A stretch of DNA of 64,000 nucleotides from Agrobacterium leguminum (GCF_015704895.1 NZ_JADQWB010000004.1:248001-312000), one strand, 5' to 3'. Positions 9,913-18,943 are shown, counted from the first letter of the stretch. The notes: generated by a model not told the origin, from the letters alone. Numbers and translations: made by a program.

Positions 9913-10705
9913 GTGCTTCCCGCAGATCCGCCCCCCAGACCTCGATCTGCGTCAGCGCGGGAAAAGGCGAAGGATCGTCGGCTTTTTTTAGATCATGCAG
10001 ACGGATCCATTCCACCTGGCGCGGTGCGACCGGGAAACTCTGGGCAGCTCCGGTTTTTTGCAGGGAAAAGCTTGCGCTTTCGCCGTCGGAAAAAGTGACG
10101 CTCGCTTTTTCCCACCAGGCATCATGGGGGAAGTCCGCCCGCAGGTAAAAAGTCAGCTGGTCGATGAGGACTGCACGGCCGAATACGAGGGTCAGTGAAG
10201 CTTCGGGATCGCGGTTGATGCCCCAGCTTGTATAAGGCCAGAAGCCGTGGCCCGCGCTCGCCTTTTCACCATCGATGACGTTGCGAGCTGCGAAGGCCGC
10301 CTCCCCACGCGTTTCCGTGCTCGCATAAACGTGCGGAAACAGCGAGGTGTTCTCATGATCGTCAAACGGGTTGAGGGCCAGATTCCTGCGAACTCCGATT
10401 TCACCGGCAAGTGTGCGGCGCGCAGCGATCCGGTGAAGGTTTCCGCTGAAAGCCTGCGGCGGATAGGATTTGCGTTTCGCCGCGGAAGGAACGGGCAGGA
10501 TGAATTCGTTTCCGTGCAGGAAAACCAGCGTCGGCGGCATGCCGGCATCGAGCGCAAGCCAGATATGACCGGGCTGCGAAACCTCGACGACAAGCCTGTC
10601 GCCCTCGCAATATTCTGCGCGATAGACGAGCAAAGCTTCGTCCTCCGCTCCGGCTTTCGCCAAAATATCACCCAGCGCATTGACGACCTTGAGTGTAAGT
10701 TTCAT
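9908..10705 (-). CDS. Hypothetical discoidin-like protein of the oligosaccharide locus
   Basis: 265 residues from the ATG at 10705, with AAGGAAG six bases upstream; a GTG two codons earlier is also in frame. I do not recognise a named family with confidence. It has no signal peptide and is probably cytoplasmic. The C-terminal half (from about residue 120: NVIDG, then W-P-Y-T-S-WG, then LTFYLRADFPHDAWWEKASVTFSDG) looks like a beta-sandwich of the discoidin / F5/8-C carbohydrate-binding type. It follows the lyase gene by ten bases in one operon. A sugar-binding or accessory role in processing the imported oligosaccharide is a guess from context. Confidence 0.75.
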   Translation of the reverse strand: MKLTLKVVNALGDILAKAGAEDEALLVYRAEYCEGDRLVVEVSQPGHIWLALDAGMPPTLVFLHGNEFILPVPSAAKRKSYPPQAFSGNLHRIAARRTLAGEIGVRRNLALNPFDDHENTSLFPHVYASTETRGEAAFAARNVIDGEKASAGHGFWPYTSWGINRDPEASLTLVFGRAVLIDQLTFYLRADFPHDAWWEKASVTFSDGESASFSLQKTGAAQSFPVAPRQVEWIRLHDLKKADDPSPFPALTQIEVWGADLREAP

Positions 10706-10715
10706 CGGCACTTCC

Positions 10716-12503
10716 TTAACTGATCGTCAGGCACAGACGCTGGGCTGCGATGGGGATGAGAATGCGATAGATCACCGGTGGCCAGGACTGGCGAAGGCGG
10801 GCATCGTCGATTGTTGTGGCTTCGATGGCGGGTTCTCCTGCACCTTCGCAGGCTATCTCTCCCAGCCCCGCAAAGATCAGGCCGCCCGGCGTGACAGCAG
10901 GCTTTTCGGCAGCCATCAGCGACAGAACCGCCTCCTGCCCGCCCTGATAGTCGTCAAGGACTTCCACATGGCTGCCACGCAGCAGCCGGACACGGCGGCG
11001 ATAGTGCTCAACACGCGCCACTGCGGGATAGGCCCCGGCTATATCGAAAGAGACTTCCGCCTGATCTTCAGAGAATTCGGCCAGAAAATCTCTCGCTGCA
11101 AACTCTGCCCCGGCGGCCTGCATGACGCCGCCGAAAGTCGGCAGATTGTGAAAGGCCGATTGCATCGTCCAGATGTCATAGCGCTGCGGCGAGAAGGTTT
11201 TTGCGGTGTAGGTTTCCACCCCGACATCGATGATGAACGGCCGACCGTTCTTATAAAGCGTGAAACTGCCGACATCGTTGTGGTTGTGGCTCTCGCCATT
11301 ATTGCCCGCCTTCACGGCAAGATCGAAGACCCCGTCGCGGGCAATCGCCAGACCGATGCCGGGATAGGCGATGTCGGTCTTTGCCGGTTCCGCAGGAATA
11401 AGCGCGGACAATCCCGGGATGGTAAGAACCGCCTGGACCCGATACCAGAGGTTCCACTCCTTGCACATCAGCCGGTCCGGTGAGCGGTTCCAGCAGGCGG
11501 CAGCGAAAGCCTGAAGCCGTGGCGAAGAAACGGCCTTGCCGAAGAGATATTCCCGCACGCCGGATGTCTCGACCTTCGCCGGCGCATCGGCGAAGTTGAA
11601 AAATCGGTCTTCCGCCACGTGCATGTTGAGAATGAATTCGGCCATGCTGCGCAGCTTCGGCGCATGAAAGAGCGACGCCATGACGCCGGGCGCAGAGGCC
11701 TCGAGAATGCTCATCGCCCCGAACAGGCAAAGTGCCGCATGGCCATAATAAAGAACGCCCTCTTCGCAGGCGCCGTCTTCCGCATAATCCTTCTGAAACG
11801 CATCGAGACTCTTGAGCGCCTTTTCCACGACCGCACGCCTCGTCGACTGGTCGGTGGGCAATAGCAGGGTCGAGAGAAGGACGTTCTGGGTGATCCAGGC
11901 CGTCCAGTTGTTCATCCGCTCGTCGCCATTCCCCATCCACCAGAAATGCCGGGCGAGATAGGGCTTTGTAATGCGCCTGTCGATCTCGGCGCGGACGCGG
12001 GAAACGAGGTTTGCATTTGCCCTTTCCAGTTCCGGTGCCAACAAATGCAGGCACAAAGCGAGATTGGCGCCCGTTTCGGCAGCGAACAGGTCGATCACCG
12101 GGTTTCGCGGATCGGGCAGAGGATCTCGTGGGCCGCCGCGAATATGGGAATTATGGGCGGGCAATTGCCAGCCGCTCTCCTCGCATATCAGCCAAAGACC
12201 ATCGATGATGGCATCGAGAAAGCGGCCGTGCCCCTCGGCGCATTCTCCAAGAACCAGCGCGTTCAGCTTCAGTCGTCGGGAAAAATAAAGCGCCTCGAAA
12301 CGATCGCGATTGCCGGTGCGGCTATATTCCCGGTAGTCGCCCGCCAGAATGACAGACCAAGGCTCGTCAAGCGTCTGTTCCGCCGCCTCGATAAGACTAC
12401 GCAAAACCGCGCCCGGTGCTGAAGACCGTATTTTCTGCGCCGTCAGTTCCGCGCCGAAATAGGCGAACCGTTCGGGCAGAAGCCGCATCATTTCGACAAA
12501 CAC
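10716..12503 (-). CDS. Heparinase II/III-family polysaccharide lyase-like protein
   Basis: 595 residues from a GTG at 12503 preceded by GGGAGG nine bases upstream. The frame stays open to an ATG at 12596, but that start would run through the putative operator at 12549. An N-terminal alpha/alpha toroid is followed near residue 400 by the heparinase II/III segment with SHNHNDVGSF and GRPFIIDVG, then a beta-sheet C-terminus. Family members cleave uronic-acid-containing chains by beta-elimination and leave an unsaturated uronate at the new end, which is what the GH88 enzyme in this locus removes. It lacks a signal peptide, so it probably acts on imported oligosaccharides. The exact polymer cannot be read from sequence. 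Confidence 0.87.
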   Translation of the reverse strand: MFVEMMRLLPERFAYFGAELTAQKIRSSAPGAVLRSLIEAAEQTLDEPWSVILAGDYREYSRTGNRDRFEALYFSRRLKLNALVLGECAEGHGRFLDAIIDGLWLICEESGWQLPAHNSHIRGGPRDPLPDPRNPVIDLFAAETGANLALCLHLLAPELERANANLVSRVRAEIDRRITKPYLARHFWWMGNGDERMNNWTAWITQNVLLSTLLLPTDQSTRRAVVEKALKSLDAFQKDYAEDGACEEGVLYYGHAALCLFGAMSILEASAPGVMASLFHAPKLRSMAEFILNMHVAEDRFFNFADAPAKVETSGVREYLFGKAVSSPRLQAFAAACWNRSPDRLMCKEWNLWYRVQAVLTIPGLSALIPAEPAKTDIAYPGIGLAIARDGVFDLAVKAGNNGESHNHNDVGSFTLYKNGRPFIIDVGVETYTAKTFSPQRYDIWTMQSAFHNLPTFGGVMQAAGAEFAARDFLAEFSEDQAEVSFDIAGAYPAVARVEHYRRRVRLLRGSHVEVLDDYQGGQEAVLSLMAAEKPAVTPGGLIFAGLGEIACEGAGEPAIEATTIDDARLRQSWPPVIYRILIPIAAQRLCLTIS

Positions 12504-12548
12504 GCCCTCAAACCTCCCGCGCGTTCCGCAATCCGATATGGGCCTCCT

Positions 12549-12565
12549 ATCATACGTATTTTTGA
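12549..12565. promoter_or_regulatory. Putative operator upstream of the lyase gene
   Basis: ATCATACGTATTTTTGA contains the palindrome ATACGTAT and matches ATCATACATATTTGA at 9054-9068, upstream of the GntR gene, in 12 of the first 13 bases. It lies 46 bases before the chosen lyase start and is the best candidate site for the locus regulator. Confidence 0.4.
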
Positions 12566-12602
12566 AAAACCAGAAAATTTGTCTGACTTTATGCAAAGTT
12601 GT

Positions 12603-12630
12603 TTGACCAATATCGATATTGTGTTATCCA
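12603..12630 (+). promoter_or_regulatory. Promoter of the sugar-importer operon with embedded 14-bp palindrome
   Basis: TTGACC (12603-12608) and TATCCA (12625-12630), 16 bases apart, fit a sigma-70-type promoter reading towards the permease gene. Between them CAATATCGATATTG (12608-12621) is a perfect palindrome, an ideal place for a repressor to block RNA polymerase. The binding protein is unknown; the locus GntR protein or a regulator elsewhere are options. Confidence 0.42.
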
Positions 12631-12729
12631 GAGCGCGGGAGGCGGCAGGGCGAAGACCCGGACCGCAATGGAAAATGCAGGCAGCCAGCACCGATGAAAC
12701 AGTGAAACGGCGGCAATGGGAGATATGCT

Positions 12730-13680
12730 GTGGCAATCGCAACCGCGACTATGTCCGACAAGCAGGCGACTCCGTATCGCAGGAAAAAACTCCGCATCGT
12801 CTCCAAACGGCGGCGCGGAATAGAAAATGCGCTCGTCGCCTATTCCTTCATTGCGCCCAATTTTCTCGGTTTTGCGATTTTCACGCTCGGACCGATCCTC
12901 TTTGCCTTTGCGCTGGCCTTCATGCATTGGGACGGCTCCAATGCCATGCGTTTTGCCGGTCTCGATAATTTCTGGCGGCTTTTCGAGGACAGGGCCTTCA
13001 TCGCGGCCTTCTGGAACACGGTCATCTACACCGTCGCGTCGGTGCCGGCCACGCTCGCCTGCGCACTCGGGCTTGCGATCCTCCTCAACCAGAAAATCCT
13101 CGGCCGCAATTTCTTCCGCACGGCCATGTTCTTTCCTTATGTCGCATCGCTGGTTGCCGTGGCCGTCGTCTGGAACATGATTTTCAATCCGGAGATGGGT
13201 CCGGTCAACATGCTGCTCTATACGCTCGGCCTCGATCCCGCCGACATGCCGGGATGGGCGGCGGACCGTCACTGGGCCATGGTCACGGTCATTCTCTTCG
13301 GCGTGTGGAAGAGCATGGGTTATTACATGGTCATCTATCTCGCCGGGCTGCAGGGCATCAATTCGGAGCTTTATGAAGCCGCGGGGCTGGATGGCGCCAA
13401 TGCCTGGCAGAAATTCATCCACGTCACCCTGCCGCAGCTTGCGCCGACGACCTTCTTCGTCACCGTCATGCTGACGATCCAGTCCTTCAAGGTTTTCGAT
13501 CAGGTCTATATGATCACGCAGGGCGGTCCCGGCACCTCAACGCTGGTTCTCGTCTATCACATCTACAATGAGGCCTTCATCTCCTGGGATCTCGGCTATT
13601 CCAGCATGATCGCCCTCGTCCTGTTCTTCCTCGTCCTGATGGTCACCATCGTTCAGTTCAAACGGCAGCGGGAGGATTGA
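12730..13680 (+). CDS. Sugar ABC transporter permease (MalF type)
   Basis: 316 residues from a GTG at 12730 with GGGAG seven bases upstream. Six membrane helices are visible, the first after a basic N-terminus (VAYSFIAPNFLGFAIFTLGP). The EAA loop that docks the ATPase is EAAGLDGANAWQKFIHVTLP near residue 216. This is the MalF/UgpA-type permease of CUT1 oligosaccharide importers. Its partner permease follows after 3 bases, and the lyase, GH88 enzyme, ATPase and binding protein are in the same locus, so uptake of an acidic oligosaccharide is likely. Confidence 0.93.
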   Translation: MAIATATMSDKQATPYRRKKLRIVSKRRRGIENALVAYSFIAPNFLGFAIFTLGPILFAFALAFMHWDGSNAMRFAGLDNFWRLFEDRAFIAAFWNTVIYTVASVPATLACALGLAILLNQKILGRNFFRTAMFFPYVASLVAVAVVWNMIFNPEMGPVNMLLYTLGLDPADMPGWAADRHWAMVTVILFGVWKSMGYYMVIYLAGLQGINSELYEAAGLDGANAWQKFIHVTLPQLAPTTFFVTVMLTIQSFKVFDQVYMITQGGPGTSTLVLVYHIYNEAFISWDLGYSSMIALVLFFLVLMVTIVQFKRQRED

Positions 13681-13683
13681 TCC

Positions 13684-14520
13684 ATGCGTATCATGGGCCG
13701 CAAAATCCCCGCCGCCACGATTGGCATCTATCTGACGGTGATCGTCGTCACCATCGTCATGCTTCTGCCATTCGCATGGATGCTGTCGGCATCGCTGAAA
13801 CTCAGCCGCGATGTCTTCGCATTCCCGATCGAATGGATCCCCTCGCAGCCGCGCTGGGAAAACTATGTGGAAATCTGGACGAAGATCCCGCTGGCGCTCT
13901 TCATCTACAACACGTCGAAGCTGACGATCATCGTTACATTGCTGCAATTGCTGACCTCAAGCTTTGCAGCCTACGCCTTCGCCAAACTGCATTTTCCCTA
14001 CAAGAACACGCTGTTTCTCGGCTATATCGCCACCATCGCCATGCCCTGGCAGGTCTATATGGTGCCGCAGTTTCTGTTGATGCGCGAATTCGGGCTCAAC
14101 AACACCCATCTCGCCCTGATTTTCCTGCAGGCCTTTACCGCCTTCGGCGTTTTCCTGATGCGGCAATTCTACATGTCGATCCCGAATGAGCTCTGCGAGG
14201 CGGCGCGCATCGACGGCATGAACGAATACCAGATCTGGGCGAAGATCATGTTGCCGCTTTCCAAACCGGCGCTTTCCACCTTGACGATTTTCACCTTCGT
14301 CACGACCTGGAACGACTTCATGGGTCCGATGATCTATCTCACCAAGACCGAGCTGAAGACCATCCAGATCGGCCTGCGCATGTTCATTTCGCAATATTCG
14401 GCGGAATACGGATTGATCATGGCCGCCTCGGTCGTGGCGCTTATCCCGGTTCTCGTCGTTTTCCTGGCATTGCAGCGCTTCTTTGTCGAAGGCGTCGCCT
14501 CCACCGGCCTCAAGGGTTGA
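13684..14520 (+). CDS. Sugar ABC transporter permease (MalG type)
   Basis: 278 residues from the ATG at 13684, with GGAGG eight bases upstream. Six membrane helices; EAA loop EAARIDGMNEYQIWAKIMLP near residue 173. This is the MalG/UgpE-type second permease of a CUT1 importer, forming the heterodimeric channel with the preceding product. It ends four bases before the GH88 gene, so import and cleavage are made together. Confidence 0.93.
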   Translation: MRIMGRKIPAATIGIYLTVIVVTIVMLLPFAWMLSASLKLSRDVFAFPIEWIPSQPRWENYVEIWTKIPLALFIYNTSKLTIIVTLLQLLTSSFAAYAFAKLHFPYKNTLFLGYIATIAMPWQVYMVPQFLLMREFGLNNTHLALIFLQAFTAFGVFLMRQFYMSIPNELCEAARIDGMNEYQIWAKIMLPLSKPALSTLTIFTFVTTWNDFMGPMIYLTKTELKTIQIGLRMFISQYSAEYGLIMAASVVALIPVLVVFLALQRFFVEGVASTGLKG

Positions 14521-14524
14521 TTTC

Positions 14525-15697
14525 ATGCTCGATTTGACCACGTCCCTCCCAACCCCGATCACAGACGCCGAAATCGATGCGGCGCTGGCCGTGGCCGTCG
14601 CACAGGTCAGGCGCAACCTGCCGCAATTTACCTATGCGGCGCAGAACCATTCGAGCGTGAAGAACTTTTACCCTGCAGTCGCCAACGACCAATGGACCGC
14701 CGGTTTCTGGCCGGGCCAGATATGGCTCGCCTTCGAGCATACCGGCGACAGGACCTTTCAGCATGCGGCGCAAATTCAGGTGCAGAGTTTCCTGCACCGT
14801 ATCGAAAACCGCATCGAGACCGATCACCACGATATGGGCTTTCTCTACTCGCCCTCCTGCATCGCCGCATGGAAACTGGTGGGCGATGAGGATGGAAGAC
14901 GCGCGGCGCTGATGGCGGCGGACCAGTTGATGGAGCGGTTCCAGCCGGTCGGGCAATTCATCCAGGCCTGGGGCCGCAGGGATAATCCCAATGAGTATCG
15001 CTATATCATCGACTGCCTTTTGAACCTGCCGCTGCTCTATTGGGCGAGCCGCGAAACGGGCCGGGAAGACTACCGCACCGTGGCGCTTGCCCATGCCCGC
15101 ACCACGCTTGCCCATTCCGTCCGGCCGGACGATTCCACCTATCATACATTTTACATGGACCCGGAGACCGGCGCGCCGGTGCGCGGCGTCACAAAACAGG
15201 GTTACAGCGATGAGAGCTACTGGGCCCGCGGACAGGCCTGGGGCATTGCCGGCATGGCCATTTCCTATCGATATGAGCGCCTGCCCGCCTATCGCGACAC
15301 CTTCGAGCGGCTTCTCGCCTTCTATCTCAAACGCCTGCCCGACGATCTCGTACCCTATTGGGACCTGATTTTTGCGGATGGCGATGGCGAACCGCGCGAC
15401 AGCTCGGCAGCGGCCATCGTCGCCTGTGGCCTCCTGGAAATGGCGGAGCTGGAGACGCCGGAAAAGGCGGCGGAATATCGCGATCTGGCAAGGCGCATGG
15501 TGAAAAGCCTCGCCGATATCTATTCGGTTCGCGATCCCGCGATCTCCAACGGGCAGCTTCTGCACGGCACCTATTCCAAAAAGACGCCCCATAATACCTG
15601 CCGGGGCGAAGGCGTCGACGAGTGCGTCTCCTGGGGCGATTATTATTATCTGGAAGCGCTGATCCGGCTTTCGCGCAACTGGTCTTCCTATTGGTGA
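14525..15697 (+). CDS. GH88 unsaturated glucuronyl hydrolase
   Basis: 390 residues from the ATG at 14525, with AAGGG eight bases upstream; typical length for the family. It has the alpha6/alpha6-barrel signature: ETDHHDMGFL with Asp103, NEYRYIIDCLLNLPLLYW with Asp163, and SYWARGQAWGIAGMA. The two aspartates are 60 residues apart, close to the spacing of Asp88 and Asp149 in the studied Bacillus enzyme. The family hydrates the 4,5-double bond left by a polysaccharide lyase and releases a keto-deoxyuronate. No signal peptide, so cytoplasmic. It is the clearest sign that the locus handles lyase-generated uronate oligosaccharides. GH105 is a less likely alternative. Confidence 0.9.
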   Translation: MLDLTTSLPTPITDAEIDAALAVAVAQVRRNLPQFTYAAQNHSSVKNFYPAVANDQWTAGFWPGQIWLAFEHTGDRTFQHAAQIQVQSFLHRIENRIETDHHDMGFLYSPSCIAAWKLVGDEDGRRAALMAADQLMERFQPVGQFIQAWGRRDNPNEYRYIIDCLLNLPLLYWASRETGREDYRTVALAHARTTLAHSVRPDDSTYHTFYMDPETGAPVRGVTKQGYSDESYWARGQAWGIAGMAISYRYERLPAYRDTFERLLAFYLKRLPDDLVPYWDLIFADGDGEPRDSSAAAIVACGLLEMAELETPEKAAEYRDLARRMVKSLADIYSVRDPAISNGQLLHGTYSKKTPHNTCRGEGVDECVSWGDYYYLEALIRLSRNWSSYW

Positions 15698-15710
15698 GCG
15701 CGAGGAACAG

Positions 15711-16820
15711 ATGGCTAGCATTTCCCTGAAAAAACTCAACAAGACCTTCGGCGCGCTCAAGGTGGTTCACGATATCGATCTGGATATTGCCGACAAGGAA
15801 TTCATCATTCTGGTCGGCCCTTCCGGATGCGGAAAATCCACAACGCTCAGGATGATCGCCGGGCTGGAGGAAATCTCCGGCGGCGAATTGCGCATCGGCG
15901 AGGACGTGATGAACGATGTGCCCTCCAAGGATCGCGACATCGCCATGGTGTTCCAGAACTATGCGCTATACCCGCACATGACGGTTTACAAGAACATGGC
16001 CTTCGGTCTGGAACTCAGAAAGGCGCCGCGCGATCTCATCGACACCAAGGTCAAGGATGCGGCGAAAATTCTCGACATCACCCATCTCTTGAACCGCAAG
16101 CCGAAAGCGCTCTCCGGCGGCCAGCGCCAGCGTGTCGCGCTCGGCCGGGCCATGGTGCGCAACCCGGAAGTCTTCCTGCTCGATGAGCCGCTTTCCAATC
16201 TCGACGCCAAGCTGCGCGGCACGATGCGTTCGGAAATCTCCAAGCTCCACAAGCGGCTGGACGCCACCTTCATTTACGTCACCCACGATCAGGTGGAAGC
16301 AATGACCATGGCGGACCGCATCGTGGTGATGAAGGACGGCCATATCCAGCAGGTGGATACGCCGCAAAACCTCTACGACCGGCCAATCAACATGTTCGTC
16401 GCGGGTTTCATCGGCGCGCCGCAGATGAACATGCTGCCAGTCACGCTGCGCCGCGACGGCGACCGCTTCACCGCCCTGTTCGACGGCAATCCGTTGCCTC
16501 TGCCGGCAGGCATCGATACCGCACGCCTGCTCCCCCATGAAGGAAAGGACATCGTTCTCGGCATCCGCCCGGAAAATTTCCACGAATTCGCCCCTGCGGA
16601 TATCGATGCCGCCAATGTCGCACCCTTCCGGGCGACGGTGGAACTGGCGGAGCCGATGGGATCGGAAGTGCATCTTAACCTCGTCTCCGGCGGCAGAAAC
16701 CTCGTCGCACGCGTCTCACCGCGTTTCAGGGCGAAGATCGGCGATCCCGTCGAACTGGTGGCCGATCTGACGAATGCGCAGCTTTTCGATCCCGCAACCG
16801 AGCGATCGATCCTTTATTGA
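15711..16820 (+). CDS. Sugar ABC transporter ATPase (UgpC/MsmK/MalK type)
   Basis: 369 residues from the ATG at 15711, with GAGGA four bases upstream. Walker A GPSGCGKST near residue 36, signature LSGGQRQRV near 134, Walker B FLLDEPLSNLD near 156, switch His in YVTHDQ, and a C-terminal regulatory beta-domain from about residue 240. This powers the two permeases upstream. ATPases of this type can serve several importers. Confidence 0.94.
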   Translation: MASISLKKLNKTFGALKVVHDIDLDIADKEFIILVGPSGCGKSTTLRMIAGLEEISGGELRIGEDVMNDVPSKDRDIAMVFQNYALYPHMTVYKNMAFGLELRKAPRDLIDTKVKDAAKILDITHLLNRKPKALSGGQRQRVALGRAMVRNPEVFLLDEPLSNLDAKLRGTMRSEISKLHKRLDATFIYVTHDQVEAMTMADRIVVMKDGHIQQVDTPQNLYDRPINMFVAGFIGAPQMNMLPVTLRRDGDRFTALFDGNPLPLPAGIDTARLLPHEGKDIVLGIRPENFHEFAPADIDAANVAPFRATVELAEPMGSEVHLNLVSGGRNLVARVSPRFRAKIGDPVELVADLTNAQLFDPATERSILY

Positions 16821-16839
16821 GGCGACGGGGAGAAACGCG

Positions 16840-17544
16840 ATGCAATGGCTGGAAGGGTTATGGACAAAGGAAGGGGCCGGGATCGACAAGAACGCCCCGC
16901 CGCTGACCGGCCTTGCCCTTTTCCTCGATATCATCAAGCGCGAATGGTGGGAGATGGTGAAGCTCAACCTCCTCTTCATCATCGCCAGCCTGCCGGTGGT
17001 GACGATGCCGGCGGCGATGCTGGCCATGGCCCGTGTCTCTGTTTCCTTCGCAAATGACGAGAATACCTATCTGCTGCGCGACTTTCTCGAGGCCTTGCGG
17101 AAATTCGCCCTGCGCGGCACCGCGCTTGTGGTTGTAAGCGCCCTGCTGGTGAGCGCCGGTGTTTACGCGACTGTCAGCTATGCCGGGGCCACCCGGCTCC
17201 AGCTCGTCTATAGCCTACCTTTTGCGATCAGCCTGGCGGTCACGCTGTTTCTCATCCTCCTCAGCGCCTATGCCAGCGTTGTTCTGGCCAAGCGGGACCT
17301 GCCGCTTTCGGAAACCCTGCGGCAGGCGGCGTTTCTGGCGCTTACCAGGCCATTGCCGATGCTTGCGGCGCTCGGCTTCGTCGCAGCGCTCTGGATAGCG
17401 CATATCCTCTTTTATCCGGTGTCGGTGTTCATGCCGGCCACCATCAATTTTTCGCTCGGCATGTTCGCCCTCTGCTTCGCAGCGAGAAACGCTACTGCGA
17501 AAACACGCGTGCGGATGCCCGAACCGGCGGGGAGCGGCACTTAA
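16840..17544 (+). CDS. DUF624 (YesL-like) membrane protein
   Basis: 234 residues from the ATG at 16840, with GGGGAGA six bases upstream; an upstream in-frame start would lie inside the ATPase gene. Four to five hydrophobic helices (for example LNLLFIIASLPVVTMPAAML and LRGTALVVVSALLVSAGVY). DUF624 proteins such as Bacillus YesL occur with CUT1 importers in pectin, rhamnogalacturonan and other oligosaccharide loci. Their job is unsettled; they may be transporter accessories. It lies between the ATPase and binding-protein genes. Confidence 0.82.
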   Translation: MQWLEGLWTKEGAGIDKNAPPLTGLALFLDIIKREWWEMVKLNLLFIIASLPVVTMPAAMLAMARVSVSFANDENTYLLRDFLEALRKFALRGTALVVVSALLVSAGVYATVSYAGATRLQLVYSLPFAISLAVTLFLILLSAYASVVLAKRDLPLSETLRQAAFLALTRPLPMLAALGFVAALWIAHILFYPVSVFMPATINFSLGMFALCFAARNATAKTRVRMPEPAGSGT

Positions 17545-17592
17545 AGCAGACCAGAATCAAAACGACATCAGTCAGGGAAGGAGAAACGGGCT

Positions 17593-18873
17593 ATGGAGTT
17601 TAAGACAACCAGACGTGCATTCGCTCTCGCAACCGCCGGTCTCGGCATTGCCATGGGCATGGGAGGAACGGCGTTCGCTGCGGGCGATGCACCCGTCACG
17701 CTGAAATGGGCGCTGTGGGACCTGGACAAGGGCGCTTATTTCAAGCCCTTGATGGAGGCCTACAAGCAGAAGCATCCGAATGTGACGTTCGAGGTGGTCG
17801 ACCTCGGCTCACAGGATTATACGCAGATGATATCCACGCAGCTCACCGGCGGCTCCAAGGATATCGATGTCGTCACCATCAAGGATGTGCCCGGCTATGC
17901 CAATCTGGTGCGCGCCGGCAACATCACCGATCTCAGCGGCTTCATCAAGGACCAGAAGATCGAGACGGCCCCCTATGGCGGCCTGATCGAGGAGCTGACC
18001 ATCGACGGCAAGATTTACGCCCTGCCGTTCCGCTCGGATTTCTGGGTGGTCTACTACAACAAGGATATTTTCGACAAGGCCGGCGTGCCTTACCCCACCA
18101 ACGACATGAGCTGGGCGCAGTTCGATGAGATCGCCGGCAAGCTGAAGGGCGGCATGGGCGCCAACCGCACCTATGGCGCGCTGCTGCACACCTGGCGTTC
18201 GACGGTGCAGCTGCCCGGTATTCAGGACGGCAAGCACACGCTGGTGGACGGGAATTATGAATTCCTGAAACCCTGGTATGAGCGTGCGCTTGCCCTGCAG
18301 AAAAGCGGCGCGATACCGTCCTATGCCTCGCTGAAAACATCGAACACCCATTATTCCGCTCTGTTCTTTAACGGAACGATCGGCATGCTGCCCATGGGCA
18401 CATGGTTTGTCGGCACCCAGATCGCCAAGGTGAAATCCGGCGAGTCGAAAAGCGTCAATTGGGGCATCGTGAAATTCCCCCATCCGGATGGTGTGGCGGC
18501 AGGCGCGACGGCCGCGCAGATTGCCGGATTGTCGGTCAATGCCAATTCCGGCCACAAGGAAGCGGCGCTGGACTTCATCCACTTCGTTACCGGACCTGAG
18601 GGTGCGGCGATCATCGCCTCCACCGGCACTTTCCCTGCACTCAGAACCGATGATGTGGCCGAGAAGATCGCAGCGCTGCCGGGCTTCCCGCAGGACCAGA
18701 ACAGCAAGGACGCGCTGCAGGCGGGCAAGGCCTATCTGGAAATGGCGGTCAACCCGAATGCGGCCAAGATCGAAGTCGTTCTGAACCGCGTGCATGATGC
18801 ACTGATGACCGACAATATTTCCATCGATGACGGCATCAAGGACATGAATGACGGCGTCAAGGCCATCAAATAA
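17593..18873 (+). CDS. Extracellular sugar-binding protein of the CUT1 importer
   Basis: 426 residues from the ATG at 17593, with AAGGAG nine bases upstream. The leader has twin arginines (TTRRAFALA), a hydrophobic stretch and an AFA cleavage site near residue 31, suggesting Tat export. The rest is a SBP_bac_1 fold that captures oligosaccharide in the periplasm for the permeases upstream. A strong hairpin directly after the gene would stabilise or end its transcript, fitting the usual excess of binding protein over membrane parts. Confidence 0.92.
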   Translation: MEFKTTRRAFALATAGLGIAMGMGGTAFAAGDAPVTLKWALWDLDKGAYFKPLMEAYKQKHPNVTFEVVDLGSQDYTQMISTQLTGGSKDIDVVTIKDVPGYANLVRAGNITDLSGFIKDQKIETAPYGGLIEELTIDGKIYALPFRSDFWVVYYNKDIFDKAGVPYPTNDMSWAQFDEIAGKLKGGMGANRTYGALLHTWRSTVQLPGIQDGKHTLVDGNYEFLKPWYERALALQKSGAIPSYASLKTSNTHYSALFFNGTIGMLPMGTWFVGTQIAKVKSGESKSVNWGIVKFPHPDGVAAGATAAQIAGLSVNANSGHKEAALDFIHFVTGPEGAAIIASTGTFPALRTDDVAEKIAALPGFPQDQNSKDALQAGKAYLEMAVNPNAAKIEVVLNRVHDALMTDNISIDDGIKDMNDGVKAIK

Positions 18874-18880
18874 TTGCCAC

Positions 18881-18916
18881 AGGGCCGCGGGCGATGAGCC
18901 TGCGGCCCTTTCCTTT
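18881..18916 (+). terminator. Rho-independent terminator / attenuator after the binding-protein gene
   Basis: AGGGCCGC (18881-18888) and GCGGCCCT (18902-18909) form a perfect 8-bp stem with a 13-base loop, followed by TTTCCTTT. It starts 7 bases after the stop and precedes more genes of the same locus, so it may be a partial terminator. Confidence 0.75.
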
Positions 18917-18943
18917 GATCATGAATTCCGGACATTTGCACCC

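Noticed and set aside
10716..12503. Alginate lyase identity for the heparinase II/III protein
   Set aside because: Agrobacterium has a known heparinase-fold exo-alginate lyase, but that protein is much longer and lies in a different gene context. The substrate here cannot be named.
10716..12596. Longer lyase gene starting at 12596
   Set aside because: The extra 31 residues would cover the operator-like motif at 12549 and lack a ribosome site, whereas the GTG at 12503 has GGGAGG upstream.
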